From: a bacterium
GTDB lineage: Bacteria; Planctomycetota; Planctomycetia; Planctomycetales; Planctomycetaceae
NCBI GenBank assembly: GCA_016125225.1
Contig: WGME01000024.1
Span: 1 to 62,919 of the forward strand
DNA length: 62,919 bases
Direction: 5' to 3'
Shown here: positions 25,442 to 34,570 of the stretch, in pieces
Layout of the letters: each line of letters opens with the position of its first letter
How positions within the stretch are numbered: the first letter of the stretch is position 1
Program-made: the position numbers and the translations under genes
Notes under the pieces: generated by a model
The model's database searches: none
Seen by the model: the letters and a program-made list of their open reading frames with translations, nothing else
What the model was told of the DNA's origin: nothing

Positions 25442-26722
25442 ATGTCGCGCGTGCTGATCGGTCTCTCGTTATTACTGGCGACATCTTCGGTGATGAACGC
25501 GGAAGACTGGCCCGGCTGGCGTGGACCACGGGGCGATGGCACCACCACTGAAGTAACGGTTCCGGTGCAGTGGAACGGCGTGACCGGTGAGAATATCGCC
25601 TGGAAAACGCCGATTCCTGGTGTCGGTCATGCTTCGCCGATTGTGTGGCAGGACCGCATTTTTGTCACCACCTGCGTCGAAGAGCAGAACCAGCGATTGC
25701 TGCTGTCACTCGATCGCCGGACCGGAAAAGTTCTCTGGCAGCAGGCGGTGCTCGATGCCCCGCTCGAAAAGCGGCACAAACTCAACAGCCGAGCCTCGGG
25801 CACGCCGGTGACCGATGGTGAATTGGTCTATGTCACGTTCCTAGATCCCGATTTTGCCAGCAACAACGAACGCACTCCTGGCGAGATGGTGGTGGCGGCC
25901 TACAACTTTGCGGGAGAACAACAGTGGGCCAAACGCCCCGGACGATTCGCCAGCACGCACGGTTTCTGTTCGTCACCGGTGCTATTTGAAGACCTGCTGA
26001 TCGTCAACGGCGATCACGACGGTGACTCTTACATCCTTGCGTTGGACAAGGCGACGGGCGAGACACGGTGGAAGTTCGACCGCAAGCATAAGACTCGCAG
26101 CTATGTCACGCCGATCATTCGAGATTATGCCGGCCGTACGCAACTCATGCTGTCGGGGAGCAAGTGTGTCGTCAGTCTCGATCCGCGGACGGGGGAATTG
26201 CAGTGGGAAATGGATGGGCCGACGGAACAGTTTGTCGCCTCGCTGGTTGATAACGGCAAGTACATCTTTCTGACCGCAGGGTTCCCGGACAAGCACATTC
26301 TGGCGATTCGTCCCGATGGAACCGGCAATGTCACCGACACGCACATCGCCTGGCGCACAACGAAAAACTGCTCGTATGTGCCATCACCGATTGTGGTCGG
26401 TGACTATTTTGTGATCGCTTCCGATGAAGGGATTTCGAGTTGTTATCAGGCAGAGACCGGCGAGCGGTTGTGGGTCGAGCGGATGGCCCCGCATTACAGC
26501 GCTTCGCTAGTGACAGCGATGGGTCTGGTTTACTTCCTTGCCGATGACGGCCGGATGAAGATTGTCAAACCCGGGCCGGAGTTCGAACTGGTGGGAGAGA
26601 ATGAACTTGGTGAAGCCTGCTATGCCTCCCCCGCCATCTCGCAGGGCCAGATCTTCGTGCGTGGAGAACAGCATCTCTTCGCGATTGGACCTTCCGCGCA
26701 GGTGACGGAAAAGTCACCCTAG
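25442..26722 (+). CDS. Exported PQQ-like beta-propeller (BamB-like)
   Basis: A 426-residue protein with a signal peptide (residues 1-20, ending SVMNAE) and a beta-propeller of PQQ-enzyme-type blades. The head DWPGWRGPRGDGTTTEV and the repeated Ala/Gly-x-Asp-x-x-T-G-x-x-x-W strands (DRRTGKVLW, KATGETRWKF, PRTGELQWEM, ETGERLWVER) mark the blades. Such proteins are abundant in planctomycetes and may bind polysaccharides or other ligands outside the cell. No PQQ-binding catalytic residues are seen. It is divergent from the radical SAM gene. Confidence 0.88.
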   Translation: MSRVLIGLSLLLATSSVMNAEDWPGWRGPRGDGTTTEVTVPVQWNGVTGENIAWKTPIPGVGHASPIVWQDRIFVTTCVEEQNQRLLLSLDRRTGKVLWQQAVLDAPLEKRHKLNSRASGTPVTDGELVYVTFLDPDFASNNERTPGEMVVAAYNFAGEQQWAKRPGRFASTHGFCSSPVLFEDLLIVNGDHDGDSYILALDKATGETRWKFDRKHKTRSYVTPIIRDYAGRTQLMLSGSKCVVSLDPRTGELQWEMDGPTEQFVASLVDNGKYIFLTAGFPDKHILAIRPDGTGNVTDTHIAWRTTKNCSYVPSPIVVGDYFVIASDEGISSCYQAETGERLWVERMAPHYSASLVTAMGLVYFLADDGRMKIVKPGPEFELVGENELGEACYASPAISQGQIFVRGEQHLFAIGPSAQVTEKSP

Positions 26723-26761
26723 AGTTACGTCTGCGGTCCTATCGGCAATGGTGACCAGCGC

Positions 26762-26983
26762 TTACTGCGAGATTTCGCTGATTCTCTCGCCCTGCAGACT
26801 CACGCCGACGTAACCCGACTGGTGAGTCTGTACCAGGTTCACCGGAGCGAAATTGGCGGCAGCTCGGTCCCAGCCATCGTGATGACCGTGGTCGTAACCG
26901 TTCTGGTAGCCACTGAGCCAGCACATGTAGACGCCCCAAATTGCAACCGGGGCAGCCCACACCATCCAGGCATGTTTGGTCAT
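26762..26983 (-). CDS. Small single-span membrane protein of unknown function
   Basis: A 73-residue protein, MTKHAWMVWAAPVAIWGVY at the start. ATG 26983 has GGGAGAGAG directly upstream; the longer frame is not supported. One helix spans about 5-28, then a short His/Asp-rich stretch (GYQNGYDHGHHDGWDRA) that might bind metal, then an uncharged tail. No homologue recognised. It lies downstream of the propeller gene on the opposite strand. Confidence 0.55.
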   Translation of the reverse strand: MTKHAWMVWAAPVAIWGVYMCWLSGYQNGYDHGHHDGWDRAAANFAPVNLVQTHQSGYVGVSLQGERISEISQ

Positions 26984-27508
26984 ATCTCTCTCCCACAGCA
27001 CAAACAGGGTGATAGGGGTGCGTATGGGGCGACAAAATCTTCGTCTCCACGAAGTTTTCATCGTCTCTTCATCAAATCCTCACAATTACTCTGGCTGGGG
27101 TCAACCCCGTTCGATCGGAATTCACAAATGGCATGCCAGCCGCGGGTGGTTATCGTTTTCCGCCCCCGTTCTTACAACGGGGAATTCGAGCGTTCCCCCA
27201 CTTTTTGTGTGATGAACGCCGCATCGCATGCCCTGATGAGTGACATCGGCGGCGGAAACCTCTGGAAATCACACGATTCCGACTCCACTTGAGGAGTTTT
27301 TGATGAATCCCGAGGGATGACTCAGCGGGAGCTGTCAGTGATTCCCTGGCCAAAGTGGTTGCCGTCGATCTTCACAATTCGGAGTCGCCAGCGACTGTTC
27401 CGTCAGCACGGTTGCTCAGGAAATGCACAACCGAGATGCAACCCAGCCCTTCGATTTCCTGTGTGAAGCCAATTCGGTCACCGTGACTACTGAGTTGAAG
27501 CTAGCGAC
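26984..27508. other. Gene-free stretch
   Basis: About 525 bases with no convincing gene. A short hairpin ACTCC (27282-27286)/GGAGT (27293-27297) with a following T-run is a weak terminator candidate. The rest shows no strong structure or repeat. A small RNA cannot be excluded. Confidence 0.4.
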
Positions 27509-28342
27509 TCAGATACGAGCGGACGTCGCGTCTCGCAGGGTATCCAACCGCAGCGATGACGTTCCGCGGGCGATGGTCGATGACGGCGGGGCTTCACAGT
27601 AGGGGCAGATTTCGCTGTAAATCACCTTCCGACACTTCGGGCATTCATGGACACCATGAACCGGCGGGTTGGAACGCCAGCGGTTGATGACGATGTATCC
27701 GAACACCACCACGGTGAAGACACATAGAATCAGGCCCGCCAAGGGATTTTTGGGAATCATCGCCAGCACGGTCGTGGCGATAATGGCACACCCGGCGACT
27801 CCGAACAGACCGACTTCAACCATCCGTTCGCGATTGGAGCGCGCACGGATCAGATCGTCGTTCATCTGTCGTCCGAGAATTTGCCGTAAGAGGTCGAGCT
27901 TGATCCGTCCGAGATCTTCGAGTTGTTCTTCCGCTTGGCCGGTTGCGGAAAGCAGGCGTTGCACGGTATCAACCACGCGGTAGGCATCGTCTTCGCTAAA
28001 GGCGGTTTGATGGGCCCACAGATTGCGATACTCGCGCAATTCACTTACCAGGCTGCGTTGGAACAGGCCCAGTCGCTGGCGAAAGACCGCGTTCCAGTGA
28101 TCCCACATGACCGTAAGAATGGCGTGGGCATCCCAGAAGGCTTCATCGGGCAATTGCGAATGACGTTCATTCTTCAGACTGCTGCGAACCGTTTGCCGCC
28201 ACTCTCGACCGTAGGCAGCCTGCAATTCGCGCTCGAAGAACGGCATCACCCCCTGGGTGAATTGGTCTAAGGCCACGCCGATGGTTTCATGAGCAGTCAG
28301 CACGAGTCGCCCATCACACAATGTGCCGGTTTTAGCAGACAA
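27509..28342 (-). CDS. Swt1-type HEPN protein with two membrane spans and zinc ribbon
   Basis: A 277-residue protein. Residues 10-135 match the Swt1-like HEPN domain: RLVLTAHETIGVALDQFTQG, MWDHWNAVFRQRLGLFQRSL, and the HEPN R-x4-H motif at Arg106-His111 (EYRNLWAHQ) that is catalytic in RNase members. Two helices at about 177-195 and 201-219 anchor it to the membrane. The end has a zinc ribbon (Cys234, 237, 246, 249; ECPKC and CPYC). The start is at TTG 28342 with no visible ribosome site; TTG 28321 or GTG 28303 are alternatives. HEPN domains often belong to toxins or defence; here the membrane anchor and ribbon may sense or localise. Confidence 0.7.
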   Translation of the reverse strand: MSAKTGTLCDGRLVLTAHETIGVALDQFTQGVMPFFERELQAAYGREWRQTVRSSLKNERHSQLPDEAFWDAHAILTVMWDHWNAVFRQRLGLFQRSLVSELREYRNLWAHQTAFSEDDAYRVVDTVQRLLSATGQAEEQLEDLGRIKLDLLRQILGRQMNDDLIRARSNRERMVEVGLFGVAGCAIIATTVLAMIPKNPLAGLILCVFTVVVFGYIVINRWRSNPPVHGVHECPKCRKVIYSEICPYCEAPPSSTIARGTSSLRLDTLRDATSARI

Positions 28343-28415
28343 GTAAGTCTACGCGGGAACCGGTCGATCGTTGTCAGCCAATTGACAGGTGTTGACGTTA
28401 ACTTTTTGCAACGGC

Positions 28416-29420
28416 TCAGTTCGTTCGGAATATAACGTCCATAACGACGGGCCGGTGGTCGCTACAATCGCTCCAATCGTGATAACACTGCCGAATATCC
28501 CATTCGGAACTGACCCAGATCATATCGAGTTGCAACACAGGACAGGGGACCGGCCAGGTTGCGGCATAACCCCGCCCGTGGTCCGAGAAGGCGTTGCGAA
28601 AGTCTTCACGGAAGAGATCAAATCCGCGCGATTCCGGGGGGGTATTAAAGTCACCCAGAATCAGCGTCGGTCGTTGATCCCAGGATTTAATTGTTTCATG
28701 ACACTTCGATAACGTAGGAACGCGCGGGACTTTTAATGAGGACGCGATATCAACCAGCACCGCTCGACATGGCTGGCCGTCATAGTCGAATTCCATCGCC
28801 ATACATCCACTGTTGGGGGCTAATTCTACCGACGGTTGAATGGTGACCGATCGCTTCGCCATCCAGATCATGCCATACCGTGTGGAATGAGCCGTGTAGC
28901 CGGGCATCAGGCGTTCCCACTCGGCGAGATGTTCGGGTTTGACGCCGCGGGTTTCGAGCAGACCGATGAGGTCGGCATCCAGCGTCTTGGCGAATTCCGT
29001 CACCGCTTCCCGACCGCGGAACAGATGGGCTACGTTCCAGACCACCACGCGCAGTGAGTTTTCTTCGCGTGCGACGACCGGTTGCCAGCCGATATCGACG
29101 GTCACTAGCCAAATCAGTAGAGATCCGAAGACGATCCAGCCCCAGCGGCGGTTCGGCTTCGCCGTTAGTAATACTGCGAGGCATGTCATCACACAGAGGA
29201 TCGGGCGCGGCAGCATGTAGAAGAGCGCGTTCCAGGGTATGCCCCAGCCATCCCGCGCGATAAGCTGCAGCAGCAATCCCAGTCCGACGACGAGCCAGAC
29301 CAGACTGGCCCACCGTCTGCGGCGACGTTGCCAGCGGGTTATATGAGCTATCTGGGCGTCCGATGTCCCCTCCAATGCCTCCGTGGATGCAGTAATGATC
29401 GCCGCCTCATCCTCCGACAT
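28416..29420 (-). CDS. Membrane-anchored endonuclease/exonuclease/phosphatase family protein
   Basis: A 334-residue protein. Helices at about 37-55, 63-82 and 92-110 anchor it; the rest is an EEP (DNase I/inositol phosphatase-like) domain: NSLRVVVWNVAHLF, DADLIGLLETRG, LILGDFNTPPESRGFD and the final SDHRPVVMDV, the catalytic Asp/Asn/His set. The substrate is unknown; membrane EEP proteins may act on phospholipid or nucleic acid. ATG 29420 is preceded by a weak site. It lies between an HEPN gene and a small membrane protein on the same strand. Confidence 0.82.
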   Translation of the reverse strand: MSEDEAAIITASTEALEGTSDAQIAHITRWQRRRRRWASLVWLVVGLGLLLQLIARDGWGIPWNALFYMLPRPILCVMTCLAVLLTAKPNRRWGWIVFGSLLIWLVTVDIGWQPVVAREENSLRVVVWNVAHLFRGREAVTEFAKTLDADLIGLLETRGVKPEHLAEWERLMPGYTAHSTRYGMIWMAKRSVTIQPSVELAPNSGCMAMEFDYDGQPCRAVLVDIASSLKVPRVPTLSKCHETIKSWDQRPTLILGDFNTPPESRGFDLFREDFRNAFSDHGRGYAATWPVPCPVLQLDMIWVSSEWDIRQCYHDWSDCSDHRPVVMDVIFRTN

Positions 29421-29478
29421 GACGAGTCCATTCTGAATACATGCCGAGTCAGATCACCATTCCGCGTGGAAATAATTG

Positions 29479-29871
29479 TCAGCGCCAGATATCCGGGTCA
29501 CGTCGATTGATGATGACAAATGCCAGGATGGCGATAAACGAAGCCACCAGCCAAGCCACATCGAAAGCCCCGCCTTGCATCTCCTGGAATGTCATGCGCG
29601 TCAGCACGCCGAGCGTGAGGGTCACCATCCCTATGGATAACAATCCGATGCCGCGGGCACGGGGATATTTCTCCTGCAGATTCTGGAACAGACGTCCTCG
29701 CGCGAGATAGCCGAAATAATACCCGGCAAAGACGATCACCAAACCCCGCCAGAAAAGATCCGTCCAGCCGAAATAGCCCACGACTCCGCAGATCGCCAGT
29801 GCCAAAACCGTCACCGGCCAGCTTTGAACGGCATCAGAAATCGATTGGCGATCAAGTCGAAAGGATCGCAA
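29479..29871 (-). CDS. Small polytopic membrane protein of unknown function
   Basis: 130 residues from TTG 29871, with AGAGGGG upstream at a seven-base spacing; the 70 codons before it look like non-coding shadow. About four hydrophobic helices: VTVLALAICGVVGYFGW, FWRGLVIVFAGYYFGYLARG, GLLSIGMVTLTLGVLTRM and DVAWLVASFIAILAFVI. The end is basic (NRRDPDIWR). No family recognised. It sits between two other exported or membrane genes. Confidence 0.55.
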   Translation of the reverse strand: MRSFRLDRQSISDAVQSWPVTVLALAICGVVGYFGWTDLFWRGLVIVFAGYYFGYLARGRLFQNLQEKYPRARGIGLLSIGMVTLTLGVLTRMTFQEMQGGAFDVAWLVASFIAILAFVIINRRDPDIWR

Positions 29872-29968
29872 CGGAAGTCCCCTCTCTGCCCAGTCACAGG
29901 CAGGAATTGGCGCTCGCGTGATCCTAACGAATCCTGGATGACGGTACCATGCGGCAGAGTTCGTGAGG

Positions 29969-32518
29969 TTATGGTTCCCGAGCGGTGAACAATCGCGGTT
30001 TGCCTCCCGAGAGTGGAACGCGGTACTCGGAATGCGTCCCAGCAAAGAGGGTGTAGACTTCGGTATTGCCATTGTCAGCATGGCGATAGGTCAGCGGATA
30101 GGGGATGGCATACTCATGCGATTTCCCCGGTTCCAGCGAGACCGTTTCACCCCAGGCACTGTAAGGTCCCTTGGTTTGATAGACGAAGGGTTCTTCGCTG
30201 AGGTTCGTGACCTTCACCGTGGGGATTTCAAAGTCCCCGGTCAGCACATGATCGAGGCCCTGCAACTTCTGCAGCCGCAGTTTGGTCTCGGCGAAGACCA
30301 CATCGGGGACCATTGTCGTCGACGCCGGGCCCGATCCCGTCCATTTCTGCCAGCTCTCCTGGAACAGGCTGACGAACTTCTCGGCATCAAAGGTTTTGTC
30401 GGTCACCATCTCGGGATTGGCGAATGCCGCTGTCCCCGAAATCGATACGCCTTGATCCCAATCGAGTTCGAGCACGCGGCGTTCGTGGGTCGGCTTCTGC
30501 AATTCCGCGAGGACCGCATCGGCGATGTGCAGATTCACCTGGGCATAGGGTTCCCATTTTGCTGATCCGGCTGACCGCGTGCTCAACTTGACGGCGGCAT
30601 TCGGCAATTCAAATTTCAGCGGGACCGCATTCTCCGGCAAGCCGTTCAGGCTCACCGTACCCGTGCTGATCTCCAGCGGTGATAGCAACGTGAACTCGGC
30701 ATTGATGGCCACATCCTCTCCCAACCGCTTCAGGTCGGGAATGATGTCGGTCAGCACGGTGCGATCGGCCAAGCGGGCGAAACTCTTTTCGGGGATGTCC
30801 AGCACGTTGATGCGTGCCAACTGATCATCGACCACCAGCTTTGAAAGGGGTTCGAGCACTTCGGGAGCAATCGCCACTCCCAGTGCGGTGCCGTCGAGTT
30901 GGTCGAGGGTGACTCCGGTGAGCTGAGCGGTTTCGATGGTGCCCGGCTGGGCCAGCGGATTGACTTCCGCCGCTGTGAGACCCATGACCACCGAGATGCC
31001 ATTCTCATCGGTCCGCACCGCTTGCGGGTAAGCCTGCAACCGCGGTTGATAGACGGGCAACGGCCACATGCCGGCGACAATCGGCCCCGGATCGGTCAGC
31101 GTGAGTTGCTGTTCCAGTTGCTGAACGATGTTGGGAACAATGGCTCGCACTTCATTTTCAATACGGCCGCGGGCTCCGTACAAACCACTAGTGAGGCCAC
31201 TCACCACGCGGTCTTGCGTCATGCCCAGTCCCTGCGTCGAAACTCCCGCCGGTTGAGTGACGTAGTAACTGTCGGAAGGGATTGAGAAGTTGGTGCCCAC
31301 CAGCCGTAACCGCAGCTTCTTATTCTCGATGTAAGGCGTGACATCGATGCCTAACCAGACGGTGCGGTTATGGCCAATGCCGATGTTAATGGGGCCGGCG
31401 TAAGCCGATTGCCGTGCCCCCGAGATCGAGGTGCCACTGATCGTCAGGGTGATATTGCGTAGTCCGAGTTGCACATTGACGAGATCTTTTGCGTAGGCTT
31501 TGATCTGCACGCGTTCTAGTTGACCGTAATAGCTGATGCCCGAAAACCGCACGGAAAAGCTGCGGCCCTGCACGCTGGTGCTGTCGAACATGTCGTTCAA
31601 TCGCCCGGTGAGCATGTTCGCGGGAATCATCTGCGGAGCGGCATACGACATGGCATTCAGGGCATCGTTCCCGAGGCGAACGCCCACCGCACCCGGCAGG
31701 TCGAGTGCAGGCACGAAGGGGATGGGTTCAATCGTGAGAGGACGAGATGTCTTGGAGAGTTCGGCCGGTCGATTTCGTGGATCGGCCAGCCAGGCCATGA
31801 CGCCATCGTTCCCCAAGGTTTCAGCGAAAATGTCGTGACCACCGTTCGGGAATTCGGTGAAGGTGATGTTGCCCCCGGCGGCTTTCAAAGCCTCGGCCAT
31901 CGCCTGACCTTCCGCCACTGGTACAAGATGATCGCGTGCTCCATGAAAGGCCCAGACGGGAACCTCTTTCAACGAGGCAACAGTGCCCGGGTCTCCGCCA
32001 CCAGAGAGTACCATCACCGCTGACCACATATCGGGATGGGCCGCGGCTAAGCTCCAGGCGCCATACCCCCCCATCGACCAACCGACCAGCGAAATCCGCT
32101 TTGTGTCGACGACATAGTTCTTTTGCACGTCCGCGAGAATCTTCAATGCCCGATCACTATCGGGGGTGCCAGCCGTCCACGGGGTCAACAAGCGGCCCTG
32201 GGTATCTTCCGCCTGCGGGAAGATGGCGATAAACGGAAAGCTCGCGCCCCGGGCTTTCACATACGGCCCCAGACCCACCATGGTTGGCAACTTGCCATCG
32301 GTTCCCCGTTCACCCGCTCCATGCAGAAACAGAATGGCCGGCGACGGCGTGTTGGCCGCATACCCTGCGGGAATGAAGACCTGATAATTGTGGTCGCCCT
32401 GGTCATCGTGATAAATCCGCTCGACAAACTGCTGAGCAGAAGCGGTGGCGGCGATCAACACCAACCACAAGAGAGACGCTCCGCCAGTGCGAAGCGTGGA
32501 AGATCGAAAGCAGAGCAC
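29969..32518 (-). CDS. Exported esterase fused to a large lipid-binding-like C-terminal region
   Basis: An 849-residue secreted protein from GTG 32518 (AAGGA seven bases upstream). Signal peptide about 1-30. Residues 30-255: alpha/beta hydrolase of the PHB-depolymerase/esterase-D kind with LFLHGAGERGT, nucleophile Ser148 in GWSMGG, WAFHGARDHLVP and NGGHDIF for Asp and His. From about 265 to the end, no catalytic motif: a 580-residue region of beta-strand-rich segments (LNDMFDSTSVQGRSFSVR, NVQLGLRNITLTISG, WLGIDVTPYIENKKLRLRLVG, DQLARINVLDIPEKSFAR). Parts read like BPI/lipid-transfer folds by pattern, but I am not sure. Might bind or deliver a hydrophobic substrate to the esterase. Confidence 0.75.
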   Translation of the reverse strand: MLCFRSSTLRTGGASLLWLVLIAATASAQQFVERIYHDDQGDHNYQVFIPAGYAANTPSPAILFLHGAGERGTDGKLPTMVGLGPYVKARGASFPFIAIFPQAEDTQGRLLTPWTAGTPDSDRALKILADVQKNYVVDTKRISLVGWSMGGYGAWSLAAAHPDMWSAVMVLSGGGDPGTVASLKEVPVWAFHGARDHLVPVAEGQAMAEALKAAGGNITFTEFPNGGHDIFAETLGNDGVMAWLADPRNRPAELSKTSRPLTIEPIPFVPALDLPGAVGVRLGNDALNAMSYAAPQMIPANMLTGRLNDMFDSTSVQGRSFSVRFSGISYYGQLERVQIKAYAKDLVNVQLGLRNITLTISGTSISGARQSAYAGPINIGIGHNRTVWLGIDVTPYIENKKLRLRLVGTNFSIPSDSYYVTQPAGVSTQGLGMTQDRVVSGLTSGLYGARGRIENEVRAIVPNIVQQLEQQLTLTDPGPIVAGMWPLPVYQPRLQAYPQAVRTDENGISVVMGLTAAEVNPLAQPGTIETAQLTGVTLDQLDGTALGVAIAPEVLEPLSKLVVDDQLARINVLDIPEKSFARLADRTVLTDIIPDLKRLGEDVAINAEFTLLSPLEISTGTVSLNGLPENAVPLKFELPNAAVKLSTRSAGSAKWEPYAQVNLHIADAVLAELQKPTHERRVLELDWDQGVSISGTAAFANPEMVTDKTFDAEKFVSLFQESWQKWTGSGPASTTMVPDVVFAETKLRLQKLQGLDHVLTGDFEIPTVKVTNLSEEPFVYQTKGPYSAWGETVSLEPGKSHEYAIPYPLTYRHADNGNTEVYTLFAGTHSEYRVPLSGGKPRLFTAREP

Positions 32519-32753
32519 AATACGTTCCTTCAGGGCCGAGGCGATGAAGAGGCATCCCGCCTCGAACCATGCCATTCCTCTTGCTGGCATCCCGTTGATC
32601 ATTGGACGGTCACTCCTGAGAGTCAACCTCCGCCATCGAAAGTTCATGTTGCCGGTGCCGGGGATTTCGCCTATTCTCCCCGCCCTTCATGACGCGATGT
32701 TCCGCGCGGTGGAGGCCCTTTAATCCGTCAACTGTAGCCTGCAAACGATTGCC

Positions 32754-33512
32754 ATGACGGGAATTGCGATAAGGATGTCGGCTCTTCTGCTGATGGGACT
32801 CAGCGGCTGCCTCGGCCGTGGCGAGACCGATCTGTTGCAGGCGCGGCTGCGCGAACAGCAGCAGCGGTTGACAGAAGCCGAGTCGCAACTCCAGACATCA
32901 CAACGAGATTTGAAACTGGCCCGGAAAGAAACCGAGGGCTTGCGCGTGCAGCTCGCCCAGTCCGGCCAACCCGGCCTGTTGCCCGAACAATCGGACATTC
33001 TGGTCCGGGCTTCCGCGATCAAAATCAACACAATGTTGACCGCAGGTTTCGACCAGGACGACTCTTACGGCGATGATTCCCTTGTCGTCCACTTCATGCC
33101 GGTCGATGATCTCGGTGAGCCGCTGAGGTTGCCCGGCGACATCGAAATCAAGGTTCTGGACCCAGCGTTACCGGAAGACGCGCAAACCATTGCCCACTGG
33201 AACTTTACCGCCGCCGAAAGTCGCGAGAAATGGTTCCGGGGGTTGTTCGGTGCGGGATACCAGTTCACATTACCTTGGAAAGCTCCCCCTGAACATTCGG
33301 AACTTGTTGTGCACGTGCAACTTAAGCCCGCTGATGGCCGGAGTTTCACGGCCTCCCACATCGTGAACATTACTCCTCCGGTAGTCACCACCGATGGTCA
33401 GGAAGTGGTCCCCGCGGGAGCCCGTGCCACGCTGAAGCCGAACTCCAACACGCGTCCCAGCTTCGATGATTCATCGTCCTGGCTGAAGGACGATGTGCCC
33501 GCCTACAGATAA
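32754..33512 (+). CDS. Lipoprotein with coiled coil, unknown function
   Basis: A 252-residue protein. It has a lipoprotein signal (ALLLMGLSGC; Cys19 would be lipidated) and then a coiled coil of about 50 residues (ETDLLQARLREQQQRLTEAE, LQTSQRDLKLARKETE). The rest is a beta-rich domain (DDSLVVHFMPVDDLGEPLRLPG, HSELVVHVQLKPADG). This pattern, a lipid anchor, coiled coil and beta sandwich, recurs in planctomycetes. No named family. The promoter would lie in the 107-base gap from the divergent esterase gene. Confidence 0.75.
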   Translation: MTGIAIRMSALLLMGLSGCLGRGETDLLQARLREQQQRLTEAESQLQTSQRDLKLARKETEGLRVQLAQSGQPGLLPEQSDILVRASAIKINTMLTAGFDQDDSYGDDSLVVHFMPVDDLGEPLRLPGDIEIKVLDPALPEDAQTIAHWNFTAAESREKWFRGLFGAGYQFTLPWKAPPEHSELVVHVQLKPADGRSFTASHIVNITPPVVTTDGQEVVPAGARATLKPNSNTRPSFDDSSSWLKDDVPAYR

Positions 33513-33583
33513 GCGGTTCATTTCACAATCTCTTCATGCGTAACCAGTTGCGGCCGGTTTGACGCCGCCAATCACCGCGCGGT

Positions 33584-34510
33584 ATGCTCATCGATTCCCC
33601 TGTCGGAGTCGATGCCTTGGTCAGTTTGCCTCATCTCGATGACGCGGTGCATAAAGCCGACGTCCTGCTCGATGCCCTCAACTGGATTCGCCAGTTCCGC
33701 GATCGCCATGTCGTGATCAAGCTCGGCGGCAGCGCGATGGAAGAGACCGAGGCCATCAAGCATCTGCTGACCGATGTGATCTTCATGGAAGCGGTCGGCA
33801 TGCGGCCGATTCTGGTGCACGGCGGGGGCAAGGCGATCAATGCGGCCATGACTGCCGCTGGGATTCAGCCACGCTGGGTTCAAGGCCGACGGTACACCGA
33901 CGACGAAACCTTGGAGATCGTTGCCAAAGTACTCGCGGGTGACATCTGCCAATCGCTGGTGGAAGAGATCGATCGCCAGGGGGGCGATGCCGTCGGCTTG
34001 AGCTACCTCACGGTGAATTGCCTCAAAGGTCAGCGGTTGACATTACCGGGACCAAATGGCGAACAATTGGACCTCGGCCGTGTCGGAGAGGTGGTTGATA
34101 TTGATCGGGACCTGTTGCTGACCACCTGCCGAGGTGGACGTATTCCCGTATTGCCCTCCGTCGCACTAGACGCGGAGGGTGGCAAGCTGAACGTGAATGC
34201 GGATACCGCAGCGGCGGCCATTGCTCGCTTGATTCAGGCCGAGAAACTGGTCTTTTTGAGTGATGTGCCGGGGATATTTCTCGATCGCCATGATCCGTCC
34301 ACGCTGCAATCGCATTTAACATCAGCCCGGTGTCGGGAACTGATCGCGGAAGGCATCATCGATTCCGGCATGGTCCCCAAAGTGGAAGCCGCGTTGGAAG
34401 CCTTACAAGCGGGAGTGAAAAAGGTGCACATCATCGATGCCCGTATTCCGCATTCGATGCTGTTGGAGATTTATTCCAAAGAAGGCATTGGCACGGAAAT
34501 TGTGCTGTAG
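33584..34510 (+). CDS. argB: Acetylglutamate kinase
   Basis: A 308-residue enzyme that phosphorylates N-acetylglutamate in arginine synthesis. Amino-acid kinase fold: [27 protein letters not shown], then [31 protein letters not shown], and [18 protein letters not shown]. The first 35 residues precede the usual start of the fold. No good ribosome site is seen before ATG 33584. argD follows 60 bases on and argF after that, so these form an arginine operon. Confidence 0.95.
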   Translation: MLIDSPVGVDALVSLPHLDDAVHKADVLLDALNWIRQFRDRHVVIKLGGSAMEETEAIKHLLTDVIFMEAVGMRPILVHGGGKAINAAMTAAGIQPRWVQGRRYTDDETLEIVAKVLAGDICQSLVEEIDRQGGDAVGLSYLTVNCLKGQRLTLPGPNGEQLDLGRVGEVVDIDRDLLLTTCRGGRIPVLPSVALDAEGGKLNVNADTAAAAIARLIQAEKLVFLSDVPGIFLDRHDPSTLQSHLTSARCRELIAEGIIDSGMVPKVEAALEALQAGVKKVHIIDARIPHSMLLEIYSKEGIGTEIVL

Positions 34511-34570
34511 CCGCGACCTCGTTACTTCATTTGAGTTTCGTCATTCGGATTTCGATATTCTGGATTCATC

